From assembly GCA_020881915.1 (NCBI GenBank), contig JAJFPB010000005.1, positions 1-64,000 on the forward strand: a stretch of 64,000 bases of DNA. Reading direction: 5' to 3'. This document shows positions 46,736-58,411 of this stretch, in pieces. Position 1 is the stretch's first letter; each line of letters starts with the position of its first letter. The notes under the pieces were generated by a model. It was given only the letters and a program-made list of their open reading frames with translations. It was not told where the DNA came from and did not search any database. A program made the translations under genes and the position numbers. Source of the DNA: Paramyrothecium sp. XJ0827 (Eukaryota; Ascomycota; Sordariomycetes; Hypocreales; Stachybotryaceae).

Positions 46736-47386
46736 TTAAAGGACGGCAACCGCAAGAATGCCAGCAACAGCGGCAGCAGTAACCCAAATATCCAGTAGGC
46801 GAGAAGCAACGTTCTCATTAGGGTTGCTATCACCATCCTGGTTCCCAGAGCCGCCATCCCCGCTTCCGTTGTCATTCTTCTGTCCTCCATCACCTCCACT
46901 GTCTTCGCACTGCTTCCACGTCTGGCATTCCTCAGGATAAGGAACAAGGGTGGCTGAAAACTGCGGCAGCTCGATACACGTGTTAAACACGAGTTCGAGT
47001 ACTGAGGACCTCTCACAGGTAAATGAAGATTGAGCGGACTCCAAACTCGACAGTTCAGAAGTTAGGCTGGCAGGTATACCGGTGGTTGGGTAATTCTCGC
47101 AAGTGCCAGTGAGACGGCCGCTGAGCCAATCGGCGAGATCATTCCCCAGTGTGGGGCCGAACCAATATAATGTAGATATGGCATCAGAACAGGATTCGAC
47201 AAGAGAATCTGGGGAAGCGGTTGGAGCGGCGGCAGTTTGCCGGACTTGGAGAGCGGGGAGGGCAGCAACGGCTGGGGTTGGTGTTGCAAGGATGTGGTGA
47301 GGGAGTCGATTTGCCAAGGATGCGGTGGCAAACGCCAGGAGCGCCAGTTGAGTCAGGGGATATGTCTTTAAATTTCCAGGGGCCAT
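46736..47386 (-). CDS. GPI-anchored-type cell-surface protein
   Basis: 216 residues, one exon. Residues 8-25 (TYPLTQLALLAFATASLA) form a signal peptide. A central domain of about 100 residues holds six cysteines (SC, TC, TC, TC, EC, QC), spaced for up to three disulfides. A Gly/Asp/Asn-rich linker (about 160-190, GDGGQKNDNGSGDGGSGN) leads to a hydrophobic end with no charged tail (IWVTAAAVAGILAVAVL), the layout of a GPI-attachment signal with the cleavage site likely among N/G/S of the linker. No named family recognised; six Cys alone do not make it a CFEM protein. It would sit on the plasma membrane or wall. Confidence 0.8.
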   Translation of the reverse strand: MAPGNLKTYPLTQLALLAFATASLANRLPHHILATPTPAVAALPALQVRQTAAAPTASPDSLVESCSDAISTLYWFGPTLGNDLADWLSGRLTGTCENYPTTGIPASLTSELSSLESAQSSFTCERSSVLELVFNTCIELPQFSATLVPYPEECQTWKQCEDSGGDGGQKNDNGSGDGGSGNQDGDSNPNENVASRLLDIWVTAAAVAGILAVAVL

Positions 47387-48503
47387 TTCGAATGGCTTGG
47401 CTGGGTGAGGAGGCAGGGTAGCCTATGGACCGCCGGAGGGGAGAATGTCAGGAATGCTTGGGAAACACATTGCGTGGAGGATAGAGAAGAGATTAATATC
47501 TTTGTGAGTTGTGAGTTTTATGGGCAGTCATGGGAGCCAACCCCTGGTGCTAAGACGGCGTGACGTTCCACCGGTGGACTTATCCGGGGCAGCCGGCCAG
47601 ACCCTTTCGGCTGTGTTGGTGGAGATGAACTTTCCTAGTCCTACCGCCGATCCTTGGCACTGAGTTTGCCCGAGCGCGTCCAATGTTGAAATCTAACCGT
47701 GGCAGCTGAATTTATACACTGCGTTAGTTTTGTTCCTCGAGAATTAAGAAAGGTGATCAGCGAGCTTGAATGATTTTGATATCGCGGATTGGGTGATTGA
47801 CCCCACCAGATTTTACCAGAAACCTGTGACGTGCAGGTATATATAACACAGGCATATAATATAGGTAATCTGCGGGATCAGAAATTGGGGCCACCAGCGC
47901 TCTCGCTCCTAAGGGAAATTCGGGTTTGGTTCCAGTCCTATTGCCGAGATACTTGATAAGTGCCAATTTACATCTCAGATGGCAAGTGAGGCTGTAGCCT
48001 CAACGTGAGGCAGATGACAAACCAAAACGCACTTGGTGGCCCCACTGCTTCCGGCCCATTTCTGTCGGGCAAACCTCAGCTTCCATTATCCCACTCCACG
48101 AGGGAGGAGCAGCTCGCTTCGAGCAGCGACGGGACCGCCGAACTCGTCCTGCAAGGGATGCCTGCCGGCCCGGACTGCGAATGGCCGACTTGATTATGGC
48201 CCGTAATCTTCGGGACGTCTTTGGCCGAGGTTGCTAATCTTGTCGGTATAGGTATGCCCGTTGGCCGGGAGCATCCCGGGCGGTAATCGTGTCTGCATAT
48301 AATCTCAATATCGCTACGAAGCCATTAATTGACTCGGTTTTTGCTTTAAGAACTTACTGCACTGGCCCCAAGGTGGGTGTAGTGGTAGCAATAACCCTGG
48401 AAGCGAGTATTCTCGCAGAGGTAAAGATTCTTTCTCCCCTTCCCTCCCCTAACCCTATCTACTCAACCTCGAAACTTGTCTCTACTCTCTATAGCTTAGT
48501 TAT
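47387..48503. other. gene-free intergenic region
   Basis: Contains the upstream region of the GPI-type gene and the 3' side of galactose oxidase. No coding frame supported. A short CT-rich, TAACCCTA-bearing stretch lies near 48440-48490. Confidence 0.45.
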
Positions 48504-50477
48504 TTACTTTAGTAGAATCTTAATCTGCTTTGCTACGCTCGGCGTTCCAGCCGAGTTAATTGCAAATAACATCCAATAACCGGGCAGCAACACACCAGCA
48601 TCACTTGGTAACACGGCCGTGTACTGATTTCCAACATTCGTAGTGGTCAATTTGACGCGGCGCTGGTCAGTATTGACGGTGTGTGTGGTAGAACCATAGC
48701 GCACCAGGGAAAAGGTAACGGCCTCGTTGGTGGTGATGACGATGGTGGCTCCGGGCTTGAGAGATGCAGCCGAGACGGTGACGATGGTGGGCCGGGTCTT
48801 GAGGCTACCGTTAGAGTTAAGCAGGTACGGCGGAGTCCAGACCTGCACGTCGGGGTGGTTTTGCTTGCAGCCTTTTCCGCAGAGACCGCCGCCGCCGGCG
48901 ATGACAGTGGCATCGGGGAGAAGGAGGGCGATGCTGTGATATACGCGAGGCACGTTGATTGGAGCGACGACGGTCCAGGTATTGGTAGCAGGGTTCCAGA
49001 GCTCGGCGGGCATGGCGGCTGTGGTATCCTGGAACGGCTTGGGGATAGCCTGGCCACCGACAACAAAGACCTTGCCGTCAGGAAGAATCACGCTGTTGGC
49101 GAAGGCGCGGGCGTAGTTCATATCGGCAATCTTGGTCACCGTCGCGGCGGCACCAACATTATTTAGCTTGATAATATGCGTGCTCTTGGTTGCATCCGAT
49201 GAGTCGTAGTGCGGCGAGCCGCCGGCAGATAGAATCAGACCGGCGCCAGCATCGTACATGGCGGCCGTGGCACACATGGCATCGGGGTCAGCGCCGCGGT
49301 TCCCGCCGTTGGTCCAGGTCCCATTGCCGGTAATGTTGAACCATGTCATGGCTCTGCTAGGGCCGGCATTAAAGATGGAGTTGGACTTCCAGGCAAATAA
49401 CCAAGCGTGGTTGTCGGCGCGGTAGACACCGGCGCGATCAGCAGTGAGGATACGATCTACAACGCAGCCATCGCGCTTAGTCCAAGCGTTGGTGATAGGA
49501 TCATAGACTTCACCATGCTTATTGCCTTGACCACCGCTCCAGGAGCCGCCGATAACAAATATGCGGCCGTCTCCGAGGGTGGTTTGGGACTGATAGCCGC
49601 GAGGACGCTGCATCAGGGGTGCTGCGACCCAGTCACCCGTAGCAGGACGGTACTTGCTCGTCTTCTCGGCACCATTGCCACCGGTCACGACAACAACGCC
49701 TTCAGCATCGAGGGACGTTCCGGGACAAAACATGTTGTGAGCAAGGCTGGTGATTTCGAAGACGGTAATATCGTTGTTGGCAGGGGTCCAGGTGGAAGTC
49801 CAGGTGGTACTGCCGGCGCTGCCATAGAAGTCCGGGCGATAGGACGACCAGAACACAACCTTGTTGTCAGCTGTGATGGAAGCGGCAGCGGGGGTGATGG
49901 GCAGCTCAATGGTCTGGCCCCATCGGCCCTGGCTTGGGGGGACGGGAGTGAAGGAACCTAGGGGCACAGCAGGCACCGGGGTATAAACATTGAACTCGGC
50001 CGCACTGGCAAACTGGTTGCCGTTAAACTCGGTCTCCACTATGAGACGAACATAGCGCGCAGTGGTGGTGCTGAAGAAGGTGTACTTGACCGAGTCGTCC
50101 TTGATGTAGTAGCCGTTGGCCACGTTAGTGAAGGCCGTGCCGTCAGTGGAGATGGCAATCCAGTGCTTGTAGGCGTTGCCGTTGTTGTCGCCGTCAGTAC
50201 GGGGATGATACGAGACGCCGTTGATGACGTTGGTTTGTTTCATGTCAATGGTCAGCGAGTGGGGGAGGCTGGCGACGGTAGGGCTGTAGACGGTGTGCCA
50301 GAGCGTGGTGCCATTACCGTCGAGCACACGGGAAGCTTCACTGCCGAACTGCGCACTACTGGCGGAAGCGGTCCAGCCAGTGCGGCTGATGATGTTTGCA
50401 TACGGAAAGCTTTGAGAGGCAACAGCCTTGACGAGGAACAAGAGGCTTACGCCTAGGCAGCGAAAGCCACCTGCCAT
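48504..50477 (-). CDS. galactose oxidase (AA5 copper radical oxidase), secreted
   Basis: Oxidises primary alcohols such as C6 of D-galactose to aldehydes, giving H2O2, outside the cell. 657 residues, no introns. Signal peptide 1-20 (MAGGFRCLGVSLLFLVKAVA); an F5/8-type-C/CBM32-like domain to about 165 (LDGNGTTLWHT, YVRLIVETEFN); seven-bladed kelch barrel to about 550; C-terminal domain (DUF1929). All active-site residues known from the Fusarium enzyme can be placed: Cys251 and Tyr295 (thioether-linked radical cofactor: NMFCPG, RGYQSQ), stacking Trp313 (GGSWSGG), and copper ligands Tyr513, His514 (RVYHS) and His599 (THTVNTDQRR). I chose MAGG as start for the signal peptide and a TATAAAA box 85 nt upstream; the frame is open for 74 more codons. 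It should be active as encoded. The CBM32-kelch architecture favours galactose oxidase over glyoxal oxidase. Confidence 0.95.
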   Translation of the reverse strand: MAGGFRCLGVSLLFLVKAVASQSFPYANIISRTGWTASASSAQFGSEASRVLDGNGTTLWHTVYSPTVASLPHSLTIDMKQTNVINGVSYHPRTDGDNNGNAYKHWIAISTDGTAFTNVANGYYIKDDSVKYTFFSTTTARYVRLIVETEFNGNQFASAAEFNVYTPVPAVPLGSFTPVPPSQGRWGQTIELPITPAAASITADNKVVFWSSYRPDFYGSAGSTTWTSTWTPANNDITVFEITSLAHNMFCPGTSLDAEGVVVVTGGNGAEKTSKYRPATGDWVAAPLMQRPRGYQSQTTLGDGRIFVIGGSWSGGQGNKHGEVYDPITNAWTKRDGCVVDRILTADRAGVYRADNHAWLFAWKSNSIFNAGPSRAMTWFNITGNGTWTNGGNRGADPDAMCATAAMYDAGAGLILSAGGSPHYDSSDATKSTHIIKLNNVGAAATVTKIADMNYARAFANSVILPDGKVFVVGGQAIPKPFQDTTAAMPAELWNPATNTWTVVAPINVPRVYHSIALLLPDATVIAGGGGLCGKGCKQNHPDVQVWTPPYLLNSNGSLKTRPTIVTVSAASLKPGATIVITTNEAVTFSLVRYGSTTHTVNTDQRRVKLTTTNVGNQYTAVLPSDAGVLLPGYWMLFAINSAGTPSVAKQIKILLK

Positions 50478-50561
50478 GGTGCAAATGTAAAAGTGTAAGA
50501 AGTGAGAGATCGTTGGGTGCCGTGCCTGACGATCTCCATTCCTACAGACGGGATGACCCGG

Positions 50562-50568
50562 TTTTATA
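50562..50568 (-). promoter_or_regulatory. TATA box of the galactose oxidase gene
   Basis: TATAAAA on the minus strand, 85-91 nt before the ATG at 50477. Confidence 0.65.
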
Positions 50569-53500
50569 CTTGCAAGAAAGAGGCCCAGCCGTAGGACGAC
50601 TCTTCGCTCTCGCATTGCTGCCCGGTAGGCAGAGTTACATGCCCTTCCAGCCGAGGAGAGGCACTTCTCATACTGGGCAGCGCAAGTCAAAGCCAACAAT
50701 TGGTGACAGCGGAAAGGATCAAGGCCGATCGATCAAAGGATCAACATCACGACTGCCTCAATGAGAAAGTACACTAGCCACCTCGTCGAGGTGTGTGCAC
50801 CACGGAATGCTTGGCCTCCTGCAGTCGGAAACGGACAATATTGCTTTCCTGCATATTTCAACGCACCTCAGATAACAAGAATGTAACGCTGTGATTCCGG
50901 TCTCACAAGCGAAGATGTATTGTTGCGGGGGGCGGAAAGGAAAATGACGGCCTTGCTGGTCACAGCTCACAAGGGACTATGTATGGATGGCCATGCAACC
51001 CATCGCTCAAGCCTGTGCGTACTACCTGTCTCCCAAATCTGTCTAGACTTACTAGGTTTCCGGCCGACAATAGCATTGGGCCAAATTGTGGAAAATGTCG
51101 GCTCACCAGCCGCCTCGGCTCGTGAAATTAGGGAAACATCTTGCCATTCCCCCCAATGCCTGACTCCGTACACAGTTGTAGAGATTGCGAAACCGAACTG
51201 TTTAGCGCCGATGATTCCGAGAAGGCTCTATGCAGAACAAACCCTCTTCCCCTCGACTGAATCTTTCAGCTTGGCTGTGGCTGGGCTTACCCGCCAGCCT
51301 CAACTAAGGCATCGAGATGGGGATCGGCGGATACTAAAAATCAAAGATGGGATCAAAGTGTCAAGGCTTCCTCGCTTGACCCATGCCCCTGGGATACACA
51401 CTGCGGCTCACTGCAGAATGGACGAGGCCACAGGGAGGGGGGCAGAGTTCCTGCAGAAAACCAATAGTTCCGTTTTGTAGTGTCAGCTCAGAGGCGTTAT
51501 CCCTCCACATGCACGATCGGTCCGTTCCGAATTGTTCCAATAGGAGCCATCCTTCAATGAAGACTACAGAATATTTGTGGGCACAATCTTGGTAGAAGGA
51601 GGTGTTGTAGGGAACTGGATGACAAAATGGCCAATCAGAAATTTGAGCAAGCACCGAAGAGGCGCCCGGCTGGACAAATAGACCTGGGGTTTTGATTCAG
51701 CTGTCAGGGTTATACTTTTTTTTTTTTGGTGCGGGGAAGAGAAGAAGAAGAAATAAACCTTGTAAACGTCCCGTGTCGCGCACTGGGACTGATGGAGTGA
51801 TTTATTTCTTCGAATCATGAGGTTCCGAGGATTGGAGCAAGGGAGCGGGAAACTTGTGCTACCGCTATGTACGTCAGCGGCTTGCGTCGTACGAAGACCG
51901 TTGAGAGCGTGGAGAGAAAGTGCAGCCAAGAGTGTGTTGCTGGTCAGTTGGGGAGCAGTGGGATAGCCAGGCTTGTCGGAGGCGTAGAATCCCTTAGCTC
52001 CCATCAAAGGGCTTCTCGTATTCCATGCTTGCTTGGGAAGGAAATGATGGCTGCCCAGGTGCAGCGTTCTGCTATGCAGCATGCAAAATGGCTGGGTTAG
52101 CCTGTTCTTGCGCATGTTTGGTAAAGATCTGCGTTGGTGGCTTCTGCACGCGATGGCTCAGCTCGCCTGTAAGCGGGAAAGCCACGGTAGACGAGGTCAG
52201 TCTGACCTGGGGGGTTACTTTCGGCGGGCTGGCCCGAAGAAGCAACCTCAAGGATAAGCATCGGAGAGGCGCGATGGTATGTGTTTGCTTTCTACTTCAG
52301 ATGAGAGCCCTGCTATGCACCCTTAAGGTGCAAAGTATCTGCAGCTGTGATATGATACTTCTTGGCCAACCTAGGTTTGTATGCCTTTGGCTACATTCTC
52401 TTCCTCGTGTCTTTTGTATTACCTTCATCCACTATCTTGGATCTGTAGTCGATATTTGTTTCGAGACTTGACAAAATTCGGGTTTCTCATAGATATCTGA
52501 TTGACTCGCGTATAGTTTCAAACGACGCCTCGACTCGATAGAAGAAAGCATGGCAGGACTGCTATCAGCCAATGATGATCTAGGGCAACGTTGAGTACAT
52601 CATTTCCCTCTTCCGCATCTATTCGCTGTGGTTCAATTCTTGCTCTTGGCTAATACGAAGACACAGGGTGCAAAGTCTTTCTCGGCGTACAGCATCCCCG
52701 TCTTCCGTGTCCTTTCGACATGGCTCAGCCCCTGCTCCTGACTAACACGGAGACACAGGCTACAAAGACTTTCTCAAGGGTTTTTCAGATCTTGGATTAT
52801 TTTCTTGGAGTAGTTCAGGGAAAGCGAGTGGGCAGGGGGATGGTGAGTGATACATGCCGACTAGACAATGGCGCAACTTCATACAGCGAATCGAACGCGG
52901 GATCAATTCTTCAATAGTGCAGACATACCTATCCCCAATGAGGTTTGTGAAGCTTGAGCAAGGCCTATTTGGACCCTCTATCTTTCATAAGAACACTGTC
53001 GATCGCATGGCTCCATCACGCGGTAAGAAACAAGCGCAACCAGGACATCCGCTTTTAGACTTGTGACATGCTGCTTATTATACTAAGCCACGTCTACTCG
53101 TTGGCACTCCCGTCCATTTCTTGACCTCTTCTTCATTGCATTATCCCCTTTTGACAAGACCACTTTGCATGCCTGCTTACTTCTCTACTCCGCACACACT
53201 TGTTGCCATGTCCAGCTCTGGCTCTTCAACATCTAGAGGCACAACTCTAGCTTGTATGGTTTTTTACTCTTCCTCCCTTTCTAACTGTCTTGTCCACCAG
53301 TTGATACACTAGACATCTCGTCTACTTCTTGATGTCCTGTCCATTTCTAATCATCCGTTTGCTATCATCTCCTACGCATGTGGAGGTCTCGTCTACTTTA
53401 AGAATTTATCGGCTTGTGGCTCTTCAATGCTTTCGTGTACAGGGCACATTTCACACGGGTCTCCTGAATTGCTTTCCGTTCTTCCGTTGACGTTGGATCT

Positions 53501-54160
53501 GTATTTTGGACGCTTGACACCTTTTGGCTCGGCCCTCTTCTGTTGCTACGTTTACTCTTGGATCATCCGACTGTGGATCCTACTCACGCTCAGCCCAATC
53601 ACAACTGGCTTATCAACTCTCACACTATCCGCTCTGAACTTACCCCTCTCGGACTCCCCGTTTATTCACCTAGCTCATTATGGTTGGTTAATCAACTTCT
53701 GTCCAATCAACTGTTGATTACGTCTTCCGTCTTGTTTAGTCCAGACTTCATATTTCTATTCAATTAACCGCAAGCTTGCGTGCTGCTGATATAGTTTTGC
53801 CTAAAGCTTCTTCCGCTCCTAAGTCGCCTTCCTGTCTTTCTTGCACGGCAGAAGAAAACCCACTATTACTGTACTTGATCCGCTCCTTGATCATGGAGCT
53901 CATCGTTGGCATGACTGAATAGGGAACGGATGGAGAGAGTGGAGCCACGGAATTGAAAGATAAGTTGAATCGTGATACTTGAACCGGGTCGATGGCTGGG
54001 TTTAGGGGCACTACTGGATGCATACATCCATAAAATGGCCGCGCTCCCCGCATCATGTCCGCACATATCACTTAACATACCAGTTGCTTACCTGATAATC
54101 AATTATCCATCACATTTCCCCTTCGTTCATGCTGCAATGGGCAACCTCCCTCCAGACTTT
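50569..54160. other. 3.6-kb gene-free region
   Basis: Open frames of up to 186 codons occur but lack recognisable domains, start context or intron structure; the longest (50920-51480) is low-complexity and unsupported. A run of 13 T lies near 51716. Composition is normal, so this is not RIPped repeat. I see nothing I can name. Confidence 0.45.
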
Positions 54161-54164
54161 TTTC

Positions 54165-54790
54165 TTAAGAGGTGAGCAACGCCTCCGATTCTGGTCCGAC
54201 ACGTCGTCTTATCCAGATGGTCGCAAGCTAAGACAACTACTTCTCATCAGCCAACAATTTACACCGCACAGTCGCCAGGCTCTTTACCCATCGATTCAAC
54301 CAACCGACCCGGCGATCTCCCTGGCCGGCAAAGTCATTATCATAACCGGCGCCTCGCGTGGCCTCGGCGCTGAAGGTCTCGTTCCCGTCTTTCCAAGACT
54401 GCATAAGGGCCTTGGTCCAGGTCGCGACCGATAGTGAGAGGCTCAGGGCATCTATCGAGCGGGCACACCCACGGCCCGAGACTTTCGTTGCAGCCATCAA
54501 TATCTCTAACCTGCCTCTATCGCTTCGTTGTTCGCGCAGGTGAAGACCAAGTTTGGGCATGCAGATATTCTTGTTAAGAATGCCGGCGTCAACACAGGCG
54601 ACGGGAACATTCGCGAAGTAAATCCGGTGGAGTGGTGGAAGAACTTTGTGAGTCTTCTATGCTTGCAGTGGTTTCAGTCCCGGCTGACATTACTCTCACA
54701 CTCCCAGGAAGTCAACACCTTCGGCAGCTTTCTTCTAGCTCAGAGCTTAATCCGATCACTCCCTGATCCCAACTCAACACGTAACCATAA
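54165..54790 (+). pseudogene. short-chain dehydrogenase/reductase (SDR) pseudogene
   Basis: It starts with a typical fungal leader (QQFTPHSRQALYPSIQPTDP) and ISLAGKVIIITGASRGLGAE, the Rossmann TGxxxGxG motif. The frame then shifts near 54405 (one extra base, in GGG) to VQVATDSERLRASIE, and back near 54528 (one lost base) to VKTKFGHADILVKNAGVNTG, where the usual NNAG is KNAG. An intact 60-nt intron (54648-54707, GTGAGT...CCAG) links WWKNF to EVNTFGSFLLAQSLIRSL. Similarity ends near 54790, before the catalytic YxxxK, so the C-terminal half is gone. Frameshifts of both signs mark it as genuinely decayed. Upstream limit uncertain. Confidence 0.8.
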
Positions 54791-55095
54791 TCAGCCTCAA
54801 ATTTTTCCACTTAGTAATCGAGAGTATCCATGCCAATACATTTGCCAATCGCCTGTGTATCCTAAGTATCGTGAGACCGCCTTTATCTCTACGCTCTTAC
54901 TTTCTCTCCGGCTCTTTATATCTGATTTTAGAGTAAGTAGTGGAGAAAACCATTAGCATCTCAAATAACCAAGTCTCCCAGACCACGTGGTGATATTTAC
55001 CGCCCATCACCCACATTCTTTACCTTTCTTTTAGCCAGTTTCTTGCTATCAGTGATTCAGTACTACTGAAGAAGAACCTGAAGAAGTCTCCCAAG

Positions 55096-55103
55096 TATAA
55101 ATA
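55096..55103 (+). promoter_or_regulatory. TATA box of the F-box-like gene
   Basis: TATAAATA, 88-95 nt before the ATG at 55191. Confidence 0.6.
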
Positions 55104-55190
55104 TCCTCAACCGCATTCTTAAATTCTTTTTGTTTTGTTCCTGTTCTGCAGTCACCTTTGCATTCCACATTTTCCCGCATCAAATTCAGA

Positions 55191-56725
55191 ATGACTACTA
55201 TCACGGACACGCCCCCCGAAATCGTGCGCACGATTTTTCGCTGTGTTTACGATGTAGAGGCTCTTTTGTCGGTCTCAAAAACGTGCCGATATCTGCACGA
55301 GTGCTACAAGAGAGATAGGAGCTGTGCTTATATTGTACTGAAGAACCAGGCCACTCCGCGGCTGCTGCCCTATCTGGTAACCATGGTAGAATTGGAAAGA
55401 ATCATGGAAGAGAGCACGCAAGGTAGTACAGAGGAAGGCGAGGACGAAGGTGCGCTGGAGAGAGCGGAATTGTGCGCCGCCCAGTGGATTTCTCAAATGC
55501 TTGGCAGCACGGATGACGAAGCCCAAAATATTGCGCTTGAAATCGCCGAGGGACTGTCTATCGAGATCCTACTCAAGATGAGCCGGTTTCACGAATTCGT
55601 TGAGAACGCGATCGAACTGTATGCCAACGAAGCTTGGGAGATTTCTGGGAAGGAACTGCCAATTAAGCTGTCGGACGAGGAACACTTCAGGATTGCTCGC
55701 TCCACTTATATTGTTGAGATCTTCAATCATTGTTGCTATCCTCGATATTCTGGGAATCGAGATATTGCACGCTTAGGCTGCGGCGGAAATTTCTTTGTTC
55801 AATTTCCCCCTTGGGAGACCGAACAGCAGGCAGCAATCGTAGAGTTTCTAATGAGACAGATTGACAAAGGTACGAAAATCGCTCGACCCTGCGGAAACTT
55901 CATTCTCACACGTTACTGGTGTAGAAACCCGGGAATTTATTGAACACGATGTACATTGCGGAGCCAGATGTGTTGATATGGAACCGGCTCATTTGCGCTC
56001 CCACTTCAAGATGGGTTGGGTAAGTCAAAGACAGGGCAAGGCTCAATAAGAATGTCTGCTGATGGCAAAAGGTACGCGGTGGAGTTGAGTTACTAGGAAA
56101 ACTTCGGCAATCCAGGACTTGGGACGAGAAGGCAGACCTCCTAGATTTGGAGAACTTCGACAATAGGTCCAATCTGAGCCTTTGGCATGCTTTCAGGCTG
56201 CGGCCCCTTCCAGATCTTCCAGACAACATCCGTGGTCTCCGCCTCAACGAGTACACAGACGAGCAGCTGGGTCAACTAATGCCTCATCCCGGAGTGCACA
56301 AGCTCGACGAAGATGTGTTCAAGACGTGGCTCAATCACTTTAAATCCCAGAATCTAAAGCTCCAAGGGCAAATTCTTGACGATTCTCATTATGGCAAACG
56401 TGTGGGAGGATGGGTCTTTTGGGACCAGACGCGTTATGATCAATTCGAGGGCCTGGAAGTTCAAATTGCAAACTACGTCAAACGATGGGAGCGGGCACCG
56501 GCACCTGACTCACCGCAAGCAATCAAGCAGCTCGAGAACTGTGAGGCACGGCGAAAACTATGGTTAGAGGGTGCATATGGATACTGGGACTCCGAAAATC
56601 CCGCTGTAGTTCGACGGAGGGACCCCACCTTGAACGTGGATCCAAATGTGCCCCAGACACCCCTTCTGAGGAGTTTAACTCCGGAACACGTATCGAGCAA
56701 TGCGGAGTCAGATGCAGAGGACTAA
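55191..56725 (+). CDS. F-box-like protein of unknown target
   Basis: Three exons (55191-55869, 55925-56019, 56072-56725) with introns of 55 and 52 nt (GTACGA...GTAG, GTAAGT...AAAG); exon lengths add to 476 codons including stop (475 residues) with matching phases. Residues 7-45 (TPPEIVRTIFRCVYDVEALLSVSKTCRYLHE) form a short F-box-like motif, which would bind Skp1 in an SCF ubiquitin ligase. The rest is helical and acidic with no leucine-rich or WD repeats, as in the large lineage-specific F-box families of filamentous fungi. Near the end a region of alternating charged and aromatic residues (GGWVFWDQTRYDQFEGLE) is distinctive. The second intron's acceptor AAAG is weak but is the only one restoring frame. 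A start 11 codons upstream is possible. Confidence 0.72.
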
Positions 56726-58411
56726 CAGGGTTGATTCGGAGGATCTGGTAAGGGAAACGGCAGAGTAAGGTTGGAGCAGAAGCATGTCGTTGGCTGGATG
56801 ATTTATTCAGTGGACATGAGGATATCTAGTCTTTTCCCACTTCATGTTACCAGAGGTAGTCGAGTCCAAATGTCTTACTTTAAATCCATGAGTCACCGAG
56901 CCCGAGGTTTATGGCATGAAGAAATAATTGATTTACCATTAATTTCACTCCTGTCTACGGTGATTTCTTTCTATTACCGTCAAGGTAAATATAAATCATC
57001 ACTGAGCCTCGCCTGGGTATTGAAATCACCATTGGCTGGCGGAGATTGGTTATCGCCCCAGGTCCGCGTATGCGCACGCACTCCGGCTCGATTTACTTGC
57101 GCTCCAAATGTCCACCCCATTTACGCAATTACAATGGCTGCGCCTTGGAGCCTTTCCTCGAATGATTGACAAGTAGGCCCAGAATGTTACGGTGTTGCCA
57201 ATGTCCTACTCACTCCCAAATTAAAGCCGAACTTGACTCTCGTCTTGTATAGGTGCAGGACGAATTCTCATTCCCACCTCAGAGTCCGCGCATACATGAT
57301 AACAGGGGCAATACAAATGATACAGAATATGACGAGCTACCACTCTTTCTGAGAAAGGTTCAGTAACCAATATAATTGGGGAATGCCCTCTTTGGCAGCC
57401 AGAAGAGCTCCTTGTAAGGCAACTTGGTTCTATGAAAATTGGTTGCAAAAACAACAAGGACAGAAAGGTTTGCAGTAAGCGGCCGTCGGGCCAACGTTGT
57501 GAGTCAAGTACAAAAAAAGGGGAATGCAAACATGAAGGGCAGTTCTATTGTCAAGATATAGAAAAATGTATAGTTCGTTTCCTGTAGAAAGAAAGAGTAG
57601 CACGTCACTGACCTACTCCCAGGTTGGGCCATTCTGCACCCTGTCACTAGTATAGACTGACCCGAGAGTTGCATACTGACCATCATCATTCACAAGCACG
57701 TCAACATGCCCTCCCTTGGCACCAGCTTGCAATTTAGGACAAGACGCTACTATACTACACCCGCTGCCGCAGACCGGGTCTTCCAAGTTTATCGAAAGCA
57801 TCCGCACTTGAAGATCTCAAATTTGGACAGCACCAGTCTTCCGCTGAGTGCCCTGGGCTCTGTAGTACATGATGCCCGCAAACGAGATCCAGTTCCACAA
57901 TGGGGCTGGGCCCGGGCTGTAATTAGGCGAAGGTGATTGGGCTATAAGCGAGATCTACAAGGACATAATTGACCCTCTTAACGATTAATAGAGCGGATAT
58001 GCTTCCCTTGTCAAGTATCCATCGGCTGTTGCTAGTAAATAGTGCGTGTCCATAATGCTGTGTTTGAGAGTGTCCCACGTGTGCACGCGGACATTGTGCG
58101 GAATGCTCGCTGCAACCGTCTCCATCATAAGCAAGTACTCAGTGGTTCATGGTTGCGATTCTCGAGCTTTCTACTCGGCAACGACCCTTATGATTCTCAA
58201 TCAACCGTTGCGGTTCCTGGTATCTTTCAGGATCCCAGTGTCCATCAGTCGTCTACCCTTGCATCCCAATCTTCATCGGCTAGCCGCGTTAAGCATACCG
58301 ATGGTCCAGACTGTCGAAACGTCTTGAAGCTTTCTTATCTAGAACCACCTATTGTACGCGGCCATTCTTCCTGTACAGTCTGCATGTTATTTTACTGCCA
58401 CACCCTTGTGA
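56726..58411. other. gene-free region with a possible SDR relic
   Basis: Mostly without coding signal. On the minus strand near 57610-57800 the frame reads KLQAGAKGGHVDVLVNDDGQ, which resembles the SDR strand GxVDVLVNNAG with NNAG decayed to NDDG, followed by a plausible GTCAGT donor. The neighbouring Rossmann motif and YxxxK are not found. Weak evidence; could be chance. Confidence 0.35.

Noticed and set aside
50920..51480. 186-codon open frame on the plus strand
   Set aside because: No domain, signal peptide or start context; residue mix looks random and no intron structure extends it.
51564..52115. 183-codon open frame on the minus strand
   Set aside because: Includes a KKK/FFFF run caused by the poly-T tract and shows no protein-like organisation.
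52025..52471. 148-codon Cys-rich open frame on the plus strand
   Set aside because: Cys clustering near the start is suggestive, but there is no signal peptide or recognised pattern, and the tail is low-complexity hydrophobic.
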